A stretch of DNA of 64,000 nt, taken from positions 2,914,001-2,978,000 of the forward strand of contig JAAXNY010000008.1 in the NCBI GenBank assembly GCA_013420905.1. The letters are read 5' to 3'. A program made the translations under genes and the position numbers. This document shows positions 44,276-54,672 of the stretch, in pieces; within the stretch, counting starts at the first letter, position 1; each line of letters begins with the position of its first letter. This DNA is from Collybia mongolica. Taxonomy: Eukaryota > Basidiomycota > Agaricomycetes > Agaricales > Clitocybaceae. The notes under the pieces were generated by a model. It saw only the letters and a program-made list of their open reading frames with translations. It searched no databases and had not been told where the DNA came from.

Positions 44276-46521
44276 ATGGATAATGCCCAAACCCCCACTA
44301 GGTTAACGGATCAAACGAATTACCTGCCGAGGCGCAAGATCATATCTGTGCGTTAAAGACTTTGACGCAGGATACCTATTGACCTTCCTAATTTCAGGTG
44401 TTTCTGGCGCGTGCCTCGGTCGATGTTGTTGGACTGCTCTATGAGACCATGATTGCGGTGTCACTGGTCGCCACCTCGTACTTCTTGTATGCAGAGAGGA
44501 ATCCTCAACTCTTTCGCCTTGCAGAATTTGTTTCTATAGGACAAGTACTGCCTGTCAGATGCTTTACGGACGCCTGTCGGACATATGGTCGCGAAAAACA
44601 GTGTTGTTCGCATTAATGTTCATCTTTTTCATCGGGAATCTGGGATCGGCCGTTGCGAATACCTTTGTGCAACTTGTTGTGTTTCGCGCGGTTCGTGTAT
44701 GTATTTCTTAACAAGCTAGCTTGTTCTAATGTATTCTAGCTCGCTGGTGCGGGTGGCGGTGGTTTGCCGACCATGGCCCAAGTAATTGTATCAGACGTGG
44801 TATCTCTTCGAGAGAGAGGAAAATATCAGGGTATATTGGTAAGACCCAGCCTGTTGACCACATCTATCGTTCCTTGAGAAGTCTTAAGGGAGTTTCTGTT
44901 GCGTTCGCGAACGGCGTCGGGCCCGTCATTGGCGGACTTTTCTCTCAGCACACGACTTGGTTGGTAAAATAATAAATAGCTCCCGATCGACGGCTCTTAA
45001 GTTTTATTACAGGCGCTGGATCTTTCGCCTTACTATGCCCATGACGGCCCTTTCCGCAGCCATGGTGCGGTCCTTTATGCCATTAAAACCGACTGAAGGG
45101 AATTGGAAACGGTAAAACTAATACGACCCGCTTTAATGTCTCGTTCTAACACTTATTCAGCAAAATAGCCTTGATCGACTATCTTGGTGCTTTCCTAGTC
45201 TTATCGGGATCAGGGCTCATAATATTGAGTCAGCCAGAGTTGCCTCTTTTAGCAGTATTTAGCTGTCACAAATAGCTATCTCTCACTTGGGCGGGAACAG
45301 TCTATCCATGGGACAGTAAACATGTACTTGTCACCTTTTTGCTCGGAATAACTACATCCGTTGCATTTGTTTTCTGGGAGTGGAAGGGACCGAGATTCCC
45401 ACTATTACCTCGTATGTTCACTCTCTCCCCGTCCTCCCAGTGACTTGACTGATTGCGAGTTAGTTCATATATTTCGAGAGCCCATTGTCGTTGGAGCTGC
45501 CGTAACGCAATGGATAAATGGATTTTTGACCATGGTCCAAGTCTTCTACCTGCCGACTTTCTACCAAACAACATACGCATATTCGCCAGTGAAAAGCGGG
45601 TTGCTTCTTCTCCCCCTGACGATTGTCCAGAGTACGTATTTATCTAACAATCGACTTCGCTTCTTCTACTAATTTGATTGTTTGCAGCATTTATATCAAC
45701 AGCATCCGGTGCATTAGTGACATGGAAAGGTCGTTATCGGGTACGTTGCCTTCTAATACCATCATCCATTCGACAGTGGCATATCTTTTTCAGGAACTCA
45801 TTCTTTCGGGATGGGCAATGTGGGCAATTGGTTTAGGGCTACTCGTAACTCTTGACGAAAGAAAACCCTGGTCTATCGAAACAAATCGGATATTCTATAT
45901 TAACGGGGGTTGGAGTCGGCCAAACTTTCCAACCATCTCTAGTGGCAGTCTAAGGCGCTCTGGATCGAAAAGATATGGCAACAGTGACCGCAAGGAGAAG
46001 GTGGGCGTCTATTGAGAGCGCGATGGGAACAAATGTTCAAATCCACCACTAGCTTCGTTCGTAACCTTGGCGGGAGTCTAGGTCTTGCGATTACAGGAAC
46101 GATTGTGTACGTTCCAATTACCTTCGCCATTCCATTTCTTACGACCATTGGCATTGGTAGGAACAACATACTATCCTCTTACCTTCTAACCTTGAACCTC
46201 GACGAAGACATGCGAAAATCAATCCTTGATCGGCCTGCCTTATCGCACACTCTCCACCCTGAAATATATCGCGAAGTTGTCCAAGGATATCGCAAGGGGT
46301 TCCGACTCGTCTTCATTATCTTGGCTGGCCTTGCCGTAATCTCTTTCATCACGGCGTTCTTTCTTATGCGCCATCGCGAACTCGACCGTCCTGATGATGA
46401 GAAGCTCAAGGAAGAAGGAAAGGAGTATATTGCTGGACTGAAAGCCAAAATAGGGCACGCCAGAAAAAAAAAACGACAGAAGAGGCGTCGTGGTAGGTTT
46501 GTCTGCTCACAAAGTCTATAG
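44276..46521 (+). CDS. MFS drug/H+ antiporter (DHA2-like)
   Basis: MDNAQTPTRLTDQTNYLPRR precedes TM1 (VFLARASVDVVGLLYETMIA). A 67-nt intron joins SYF to LTSTACQMLYGRLSDIWSRK, containing MFS motif A. Then come a Gly-rich helix (LAGAGGGGLPTMAQVIVSDV), VSLRERGKYQGIL, motif C (FANGVGPVIGG), WRWIFRLTMPMTALSA, FVFWEWKGPRFPLLP, REPIVVGAAVTQWINGFLTM, QVFYLPTFYQTTYAYSPVKS and SFVRNLGGSLGLAITGTIV. The C-terminal helix (VFIILAGLAVISFITAFFLM) is followed by a highly basic tail ending at 46521. The family exports toxicants or metabolites across the plasma membrane by proton antiport. One junction, between LVLSGSGLII and LSLTWAGTVYPWD (45225-45292), does not fit a canonical in-frame splice; it may hide a one-base lesion. 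Confidence 0.9.
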
Positions 46522-47745
46522 TGTAACAGAATTTTCGTCTGTATCTCTCAGAAGATGCTGAGCTGAGGACTGGCAGTACATAGAGGTGTTGCTTAATGTG
46601 ATATACTTAACTTTACTGGAGCTTGGAAAAGACATGTATTTTCGGATCAATCACGCTGTATGTCGGGGGCAAAAGGCCTCACAAGGCTAAATTGCCGCAA
46701 ACAAAGATCCAAAAGTATTTAAAGCACCACTTTTGGAGTCAACACGATCCTCTCCCCCTTCAAATGCTCACCACTCCTCACCTTGATTGACTCCTCTTAT
46801 CTTCGCATTTTCAGCCCCTTCAAAGTATTACGTGCTTGCTTGCATTGTGGGGTCTTCCACCACAATCAGTCATGGACACACACCACCAGGACCATCAATG
46901 CTCGTTATGTCTACTGCTTCCAGAGGGAGGAACGACGTATATGCGCACGATCTTCTATGAATCTCTGACCCCCCTGAGTCGAGAGCTTGAGCCGCTCGTG
47001 TACATCTTCCGAATTCGTCGCCGCGGCCCTCCAGTGACCATTCAACAGGCAATTTCCTTCAAGCCTCGGCTGTCACCATTGAATCTTTATCTTGCCCAGC
47101 ATCCCCCCCATCGCCGTGCCCCTGGTGTAAAATTCGTTCCCGAGTTTATCCGGACCCCCTTGGCGCCATGCTCGCCCAGTGCTGATGGTTGGGCGCCATT
47201 TCCCTCTATGCTCTTCTAGAACTTTCTGATTTCTGATTTTTCGCATGGAAAATCCAACGTGGCGATGTCGCCTTTCGACAACGACAATCCACGTTTCACG
47301 TTCTTGTGCTCTTGTGGGATGTCCTTTGGCAAATCACGATGATCCTTGGCGGCAGTGCCATGAAAATACTACCGGTATCAACACACCTGCTGACGTGCCA
47401 GGGCGAGGCTTGGGAGGTTCGAATCATCATGGTGGCGATGGTTCTAGGACTCCGGACACCAGTGGATCATTATTTGTTTTGCTCTCTATCTGTGCAGTTG
47501 ACATACCAGCCTTGGCTGTGTACCTCACGATCTAACAAGGCGACAGGACTTAATTTCTTGTTTTGGGACTTGTATCGTCTTATTTAACCCAGGTAAATAC
47601 ATCAGCCTTTGGAACAGAAACAATATCTTCACTTCTATGTTGTATACATCATACCAATCCGCCCTGCGAAATGTTGTAAATTGGAAATCTACTTGTGTGC
47701 AACTGGCCGTAATGACCTGCATTGTTAATATAGTCCCACTCGCAA
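46522..47745. other. Region with unsupported plus-strand open frames
   Basis: Open frames at 46836-47219 (127 codons, Pro/Arg-rich) and 47245-47587 (hydrophobic stretches such as WEVRIIMVAMVLGLR and ATGLNFLFWDLYRLI) could be exons of one gene. I recognise neither and cannot confirm a join. Confidence 0.25.
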
Positions 47746-48531
47746 TCACTTGGTAGAAACTCTTAATAGGCCAATCAAACATTCATCGTTACTCTCGAGC
47801 GCATAGTCAAGGGGTGTCTTTCCAAGTGTATTCTTCGCGTCCGCATTTGCCCCTCTCCTCAACAGCAACCGAGCTGCCTCTATCTGTCCAGCTCTAACAG
47901 CTTCGTGCAATGCCGTACCCAACCCAGCTTCGCGTTCTGCATCCGGCACATACTCAGTATCGGGAATGTCGTCGATTTGGGCGCCGTGGTCAAGCAAGTA
48001 GGCCATCATATCTAAGCGACCATAGTATGCTGCGCGTTTGAGTGCATGTGACCCGTCCAGGTGGGCACCGTGCTGTAGCAGCATCCCGGCAATCTCAGGC
48101 GTTGCGTGAATTGCTGCCATATCAAGGGCCGTGTGGGTGAGCGACATGGTGTTGGCGTTAGGATTTGCTCCGTGGGCAAGAAGCCATTTCACCAGTGGCG
48201 ACTTGTTAGCCCCTACACACATGATGAGGGGGTCACCTTGATGGCCGATGCTCAGATTCGGGTCGAATCCAGCATTCATGAAGGATTGAAGGACGTCGGT
48301 TGAATTGGAAATACAGGCTGATATGGTAGCATCGGCGTTGATCCTTGCTCCCGAACTGAGCAAGAACGATACAAGACTGGGGTGAGCTTGGCGAGCGGCA
48401 ATGTTGAGCATCAATTGTATGGGTGGGGGTGAGTCTAATTTGAGGGACTTCCAATCATCAAGAAGTCCCTGCACGTTGTGCATGTCTCCAGCAAAGCAGG
48501 CGGCCTCGAGATTTCGTTGAAGGGATTCCAC
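47746..48531 (-). CDS. Ankyrin-repeat protein
   Basis: A 261-residue frame from MESLQRNLEAACFAGDMHNV. Ankyrin units are visible in series: MLNIAARQAHPSLVSFLLSS, KSPLVKWLLAHGANPNANTM, TALDMAAIHATPEIAGMLLQ, ALKRAAYYGRLDMMAYLLDH, GTALHEAVRAGQIEAARLLL and GKTPLDYALESNDECLIGLL. The last three fit the consensus best (TALHEA, LLLRRGANADA). There are about six repeats and no other domain, so it should be a soluble protein-protein interaction scaffold; the partner is unknown. A short upstream exon may exist (48575-48660, an ATG followed by ASRVEYLLCAPLQEE), because the sequence before 48531 looks like an intron ending in TAG. The join could not be confirmed in frame. Confidence 0.9.
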   Translation of the reverse strand: MESLQRNLEAACFAGDMHNVQGLLDDWKSLKLDSPPPIQLMLNIAARQAHPSLVSFLLSSGARINADATISACISNSTDVLQSFMNAGFDPNLSIGHQGDPLIMCVGANKSPLVKWLLAHGANPNANTMSLTHTALDMAAIHATPEIAGMLLQHGAHLDGSHALKRAAYYGRLDMMAYLLDHGAQIDDIPDTEYVPDAEREAGLGTALHEAVRAGQIEAARLLLRRGANADAKNTLGKTPLDYALESNDECLIGLLRVSTK

Positions 48532-50535
48532 TACAAGAGACTTTAGCCGTTACGAACGACGTGTTTTTCTGAAACGTACTTGATCTAGTCGTTGTAGGTT
48601 GAAAAAAACCTCTTCTTGCAACGGTGCACACAGTAAGTACTCAACTCGTGAGGCGGCCATGATCCGATCTTGAAGGCGCACTTATGAATCATCCAAAAGT
48701 GATATATTGTAGGGCATCTTTGTCTCAGTCATACTCGGGGCTCTGGTTTCATTTCTTGCATCTAGCGTGTAAGGTGGAGGCATGATAGCTGGCGTTATCG
48801 ACATCGAAGCAGGGGTGTTAAACTATTGGCTCCATGCACTAGACTCTAGTTGAGCTAGTGAAATCAGTGTTAAAACCTCTTCTTGGATGATTGATATCCC
48901 TCGTCCGCCGGAACGTAGCTAAATTTTTGAATACAAAGGTTGTACAGTCAAACCTGTCATAACCCATACCTACTAAACCCCAGATCTACAACCAATATTT
49001 AAACTTACGGCTTCCGGAACGCTGTATAAGGAAAGGAATTGCATAGTACTATCGATATGTCTTGCCCGATTTCTGTGCAGAGCTGAGCTCGTAGCTGCCG
49101 GTTGCTCCGAATGGGTATGGGTTATGACAGGTTTGACTGTAATCTTGCGTAGGAACCACGGCACGTAATCGAAGCGCGGTGGGGTCGTATTTACTTCGCG
49201 CTTGTATGCGGATGTTTTAGACCACGGCTATATACGGACAACTCGTTAGCACTGCCACAATATACCTCTCCAAATCGTCTCAGTTCCACTACAAGGATGT
49301 GAATATGGCCATAAATTTCGCTTCTGAGCACAAAGGCCGCTAGGTTTACTCTCAATCTCCCGTCTTGGAGACGAAGGCTTGTAGCAACAGGTGTCCTAAT
49401 CAGTTCCGGAGCTTCCATGTTCAACTAGACTTTTTCTCTCGACTTTCATTCTAACAGGAATGAGTTCGCTCAAGTTACTAACTCCACAGAACCATCGGAG
49501 GTAATACCACACTTATGTTGTTAGCTAAACTCGCTGAGACGAGTAACCCCACAGATCTCTCGAAGGTAATAACGACATTAGTGCTGTTGGCTAAACTCGT
49601 CGAGTCGAGGACCGCTTGTTACCAAGTGTCTTCCACTCGAGTCTTAGAATTTGTGGACCCAGTTAGAGGCGATATGGATCAGATACTAAAATTCGAATAA
49701 AAAAAGAGCGATGAAAGTATCAGTGTAGGTGGGGTATTTTGATTGCTCCGGCGGAAGGTAACTCATTCCGTCGTTAACAAACCAAAGGAATACAGATATT
49801 ATTCGCTCCCTGCTTGTTGCGCAATCACGGTGCGTCATCCGCACTTTTCTTCCTTCCGGTCCCCCCGCAGAGATTTTCAATAATAATAGGTTTGAAACAC
49901 CAACATACCCGAATCAGGCCGGTACCCTCTCACAGAAAATACACGCGTCGGATGCCGTTTGAACTTCAATATTGGCCAACCGAGAACTCCATTCGGCCGC
50001 ACGCACTCCTGGGATATTTTAATTTTCGGGACTCCATGCTTGGCTTGTATGCTTGAAGTCGTCCTGATCTTTACAACTTGTGAATATTTATTCAGTTGTC
50101 TAGGGCTTTTTAAAGTGCAAACGCTCAGTCTGTCTCGATTTTTACTCTTCGGTGCTTTCGCCTTTAACGGAATGCTATCCATCTAGCAACGCAATGCATC
50201 TCTTTCTGCGTCTCAGGTGTTGCCGATTTCTTGCTAGTGTGCATTTACCTTTTCGAAACACTAGGGCCTTCACAGCTAGGACATCGGAATTTCTGTTTAC
50301 TCTGCTTCACTGGTTCTAACTTGCAATAGGAAATCGGTGTCGTTATAACAGCGGCACAGTAGCGTCTCTATGGTATATTAAGTGGAAGGATATTTATGAA
50401 GATGTTCAGCAGTCTCAACTTTGCCATCTCTCGACCTAAAACTTCTCCAACAAACTTCAGCCTTATCAAAGGTCTGTCTATAAACACTAAGAGATAATAC
50501 ACTTCCTGACCGCACCCCTGACCCATAGTTTCACT
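48532..50535. other. Gene-poor region with a tandem repeat
   Basis: 2 kb without a recognisable gene. Contains the 66-bp tandem repeat at 49463-49600 and several short open frames lacking motifs. Confidence 0.45.
49463..49600 (+). repeat. Tandem repeat, period 66 bp (two diverged copies)
   Basis: Copies share 'ccacag' at 49483 and 49549, followed by 'tc.gaggtaata' and a block ending 'ttagctaaactcgctgag' versus 'ttggctaaactcgtcgag'. The period is a multiple of three, and the plus frame through it stays open (49515-49700), but no protein evidence supports coding. Confidence 0.7.
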
Positions 50536-51171
50536 ATGCGCTTCGTGTCCATCGTCTTAACCGCACTCGCCTCCGTGGGTGTACTTGCGTCCCCATTGCC
50601 ACCGAGTATTAGAGGCAATGATGTCTCTGTTGTTGTAAGTCTCACTTTGATCATGACTTCTAGTTTGTTCTAAATTAGGGATCCTCTGTAGGGTGGGCAT
50701 ATCGCAGGTATAGCTGCGCCAGACGCTCTAGCGGGGCGCGAGACGCCACCGGTGCCATCTGTCAGTGAGATAAAAACACACATGCATAGTGAGGATGAAA
50801 TGGCCGGTAAATCTCTTTTCTACTCCGGCCCAGGTGGGTACGCGAAGAAAGCGAACGACTTGGCGAAGAAAACCGGGCGCAAGCTGTTGAAGGACTTTTG
50901 GATCGATCCGAAGTATCAAGACACATGGCAGAATGGTATGGATGCTTCGGCGCAATTCTTTGATAATGCTTCTGCGGCAATGGCTGAATTGTCCTCCGGG
51001 GAAGTTTGGGTGCTCCTGCCCAGCGACACGACTGGCACTGACTGGAAGCAGGACACGGTTTGGGCGCGGATGGAGTGGCCGAATCTCAGCGGTAGAAAGA
51101 ACCCTCTGGTGACTAAGGTGATTCGGGTCAACCCTGATAATAGTAACCAGGAAACTATTTACACCAAGTGA
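50536..51171 (+). CDS. Small secreted protein, unknown function
   Basis: MRFVSIVLTALASVGVLASP is a clear signal peptide, probably cleaved after VLAS. An intron near 50637-50692 joins VSVV to GGHIAGIAAPDALAGRETPP. The mature part, about 165 residues, contains SLFYSGPGGYAKKANDLAKK, DASAQFFDNASAAMAELSSG and EVWVLLPSDTTGTDWKQDTV, ending NQETIYTK. There are no Cys residues in the mature region, unlike many small secreted effectors, and no membrane anchor or GPI signal. The SGPGGY start and the VWVLLP strand recall a widespread family of fungal secreted proteins whose role I cannot name. Complete, with a long 5' leader region preceding it. Confidence 0.68.
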
Positions 51172-53369
51172 TGGTGAAAGGCAAGTTCCCGGGCCTTTAA
51201 TTCAGCTGTTATTGCACACTGACAAGCACCTGACAATTTATTCCTGCAGGCAAGACATTTCCAGTCCAACAAAGGAATTATTGTAGTTATGCTGCTCGAC
51301 ATTTGTGCTTTCTTTTCGTCCCTTCCACTTACATTTTTCTCACTACCAATAAATGGGGCTCTTGGTCCGAGGGGTAGTTTATCTCGAGCTTGCCAAAGCC
51401 CAATTCCGCGCTTTTACAACCATTGCTTTACTTCTAGAATCTACCGTGTGGACTTGTTTTCAATTTCATCCAACCCAATCAATAGTTTCACTTGAGCCTC
51501 TCAGCATAGCTTACTCGGTAGTGTGAAGGTTATTCTTTTTCCCCTGTGCAGCAATATGGGCAAAGGAATCATGATTGTATTCCTCGGTTAGGCTTATTTG
51601 AGCGGCACTTATGACAGGCCTTGGATCTAGCCTTCGGGCTGGTAATGGTCTGCCGAACATCTTATTCCCCGTCCCGGAGCGTGAGCAAAGATTTAATCAA
51701 ACGCGTTAATCCCTCGACCCTTCCTTCCATTCTCCATCTAACCCCGGAGTGCAAGCGCCGACTCTGCTTTGCTTCGTGGTCGCGTTCCGTCCGTTTCCCT
51801 GACTCCCATGCCCACGATACGTTCGATACTGCCAAAGCCTAACTCTCGGCGAGCTTTCAGACGGTTATCGACCCTATTTCCCTGAACGGAACATGCTCAT
51901 GGGAGTTTTTCCCAATTGATCCCATGAATCGCGGCGCAAATGTCGTCGTGAGTTGCCTTCCTTTACCTGAATGGCACCAACAAGCTTCTGGGAAAATCCC
52001 AAGAAAGTTGCTCAAATTATGTTTTCAAGGTGGACAGATCCGGTGCCTTATTGGATTGCCTCGTTGAACGCTGATACCGTTGAACGTAGATGCTATCGCG
52101 TAGATGGCAAACGCCAGACCTGGATGTCTTCAGAGCGTCGTATTCATTCCCGTTCCTGCGAAGAAAGGAGCTAGATGTATACACAGATTACAGCGTAGGA
52201 TGAAATTTCGATATCGTAGTTGAATGTTCCAGGACCTTGGGTCGGTCGAGCACGATGGAGATGGCCTACAATGATTTCATTCAATGGAAACTTGTGGTCC
52301 CTTTTATCTGTCGTCCGCGCCATCCTTACGGTATATCGTATATGCTTGTTGATGCGCTCGACCCAGCCGAAATTGACAGGTCGAGATGTCTGCGGGCACT
52401 CTCAAGTCTATTGGTGGTTTTCATTGTCCTCTGTTGAACGTGGTAAGTGCCAAGAATTTGACTCTCGCCAAGGTCCGCCCAACTCCGCCAGGTCCCCAGC
52501 CTGCGCTTCATTTTCGCACCACCCGTATATCTTGACTGTATCTGTCTGGAGTCAAGCCCGAGTTTCGTATTTCTCAGGACTTGACATCGCAGGAAATGCG
52601 TGACTGGAATTTAAGAGACCCTGGCGATCCCTGAACGTTGAACCTCCTTTGGGGGAAAATTGGCGAATGAAGTAGCCTTCAGCCAGGCCCAAACTGTTGG
52701 TTCCTGAAGGTGAAGATCGAACCATTCCTGCTGTCTGTATACCAAGCATATCTTCATGCAATTCAATCATGCTCTCGTTCCGCCAAATCTCTGGTCTGAT
52801 TCGCCCACTAGCGGGGTTTCGAGCCCTTACAGTGCATCCACGTTATCCCCGTCGTTCCTTCGTCTCATCAATCGCAGATAGTGAAGATACATCACCATGT
52901 TTAATCTCACGTCAGGACGAAGGAGCAGAGAAGGATATACTTGGGAAGTGTGAAGAGGAACCTCTAGCTAGCCTCTATAGCTAGGATGGGCACGCTCATC
53001 TGGCGTATACTTATGTTTGTACGCACGATCCATTATTATCTGTTATGTTTTTAACATTTCTGACAGTGATATGACTGCTTACGCAGCTGCGGGTAATTTG
53101 AAAACCCATGCTTCCCATGAAAGTGATATCTGTTCCCGCATCGTGTCTGGTTACACGTCGCGTACAGGCTCTGGACTCTGAATCTATATCTGCCCCCAAC
53201 GTACTTCCACGACACGCAATGCGGCTGGGATCCAGCTCCAATAAGCGATCTTCTCTTGTTGGGGTGAAAAATATTATCCTTCACGTTCTCATGCCTACGG
53301 ACAGCCTTTTCCTCCAGAGTTGTATAGTGGCCTGAACCGCATATGTGCTGCCCTCACAGATTATAGCGA
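51172..53369. other. Gene-poor, possibly degenerate region
   Basis: 2.2 kb without an intact gene. Its right end may contain the decayed N-lobe of the kinase remnant at 53370-53992. Scattered open frames (51971-52174, 52220-52603) have no recognised motif. Confidence 0.4.
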
Positions 53370-53992
53370 ATGTAAGAGAATGCCTCAGTTTTTTGCTTGA
53401 TCATTGTGCATACACACGTTAAAACAGTGATATCTGTACCACGAAGCGCGAGCACAGTGTTGATTACCAAGCACCGGTAAAACGTCACCAGAAATAACTC
53501 TTGGACACCCTCGGTCTATACCCATTGATATCTGGTCCATTACATGTCTGGTGAGGGCCAATTTCCCGCATCTATGTCAGTTACTAATATATATGTTTCT
53601 TGGTTCTTCGAACTGTCTAGTAATTTTCATCTGTTCGCCCTAGGAAAGGCACGTTTTCGTCCGATCTTCATCGACAGAGTATCGTAGAGGTTCTAGGCCC
53701 GTTTCCTACTCAAAAAATGTAGTCGGAGGGTCAAACATTTCAATGGCAATGGTAAATTGATTTTCGCTCGATTTGGACTTTCTAATCTTTCCATCTCAGA
53801 ATCACTTCTCCGCGTGGGCGACTTCAAGTCCTCGAACCTCGCAGAGTTATCTACATCCTCGAGGTACTGGAAAAATATGTCGTTCCTGTGTTAGCTGGGT
53901 TCATTGATTGGTGCCTGACGCTTGATCCTGATCTGCGACTCACAGCATCCGACCTCTTTAGTGAGTTGCTCCACCATGTCAAACAAGTATAA
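53370..53992 (+). pseudogene. Remnant of a CMGC/DYRK-like protein kinase (C-lobe)
   Basis: Kinase landmarks appear in the correct order but in changing frames. VRECLSFLLDH precedes VHTHVKTVIS at 53406, which sits where the catalytic loop VHTDLK..N should be, with the catalytic Asp replaced by His. SPEITLGHP (53485) matches the APE segment, PIDIWSITCL (53521) subdomain IX, and SIVEVLGPFPTQKM the CMGC insert, followed by HFNGNGKLIFARFG. FIDWCLTLDPDLRLTASDLF near 53906-53970 matches the end of subdomain XI, with a stop at 53990-53992. Introns explain some frame changes but not the loss of the catalytic Asp. I judge it a decayed gene rather than a functional pseudokinase. The N-lobe is not identifiable. 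Confidence 0.6.
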
Positions 53993-54672
53993 TATGGAAA
54001 GGAATTGTGCCGAGTATGCTTCGATAAGGCGGCGGTCCCCACAGGTGAGTGCCTTTAGTTGAACAGGTTGCATCTTTTGAATCCTTGGTATTAAAGTTTG
54101 TTTACACAAGTATACTATTCTTATCCGACAACTCGGTCTTGTGACCTATCCTCTTATAGTTCTTCTTTTTTGTGTCGTGTCGTTTGAGTTGGTGTCGTAT
54201 GTCCCACTTTCTTGACATGTCATCTTTGATTCAGGCGACATTTGATGCGAACAGTCTTCCTTAGCTGTTCAAATTTTTGGAATGTGTCGAAGGCCTTGAA
54301 GTATTGACCGAGTTCCCTGGAAATTGCCTCTCACCCCTCTTGGCATATCGAGTTTTCATATCGCTGGAACTCCGGACCGATCCTGGCTATCTTTGACAGC
54401 ATTTGGATTGTTGACTCAGGGTTGCATAGGCACCACTCAAATTTATCCCTGCCTCCTGTCTCCTGTTCGCATTCTTCGATGATGGGACCTATCTGCGTGT
54501 CGCCGAAGGTTTAACATACTTTGGTGCTGAGGCTGCCGGGGTTGATGGGCAGTCTTTAACAGAATCCGACATCCATGGCGATCATTCCTTCCCTCCTACA
54601 AGTGAACCTTATCACGTCAAGCCATTCGTATAAGACAGATGTAAAAATGTACACGAATAGGAGGCCCGCAGG
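53993..54672. other. Intergenic upstream of the copper radical oxidase
   Basis: No gene recognised; should contain the oxidase promoter. Confidence 0.45.
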
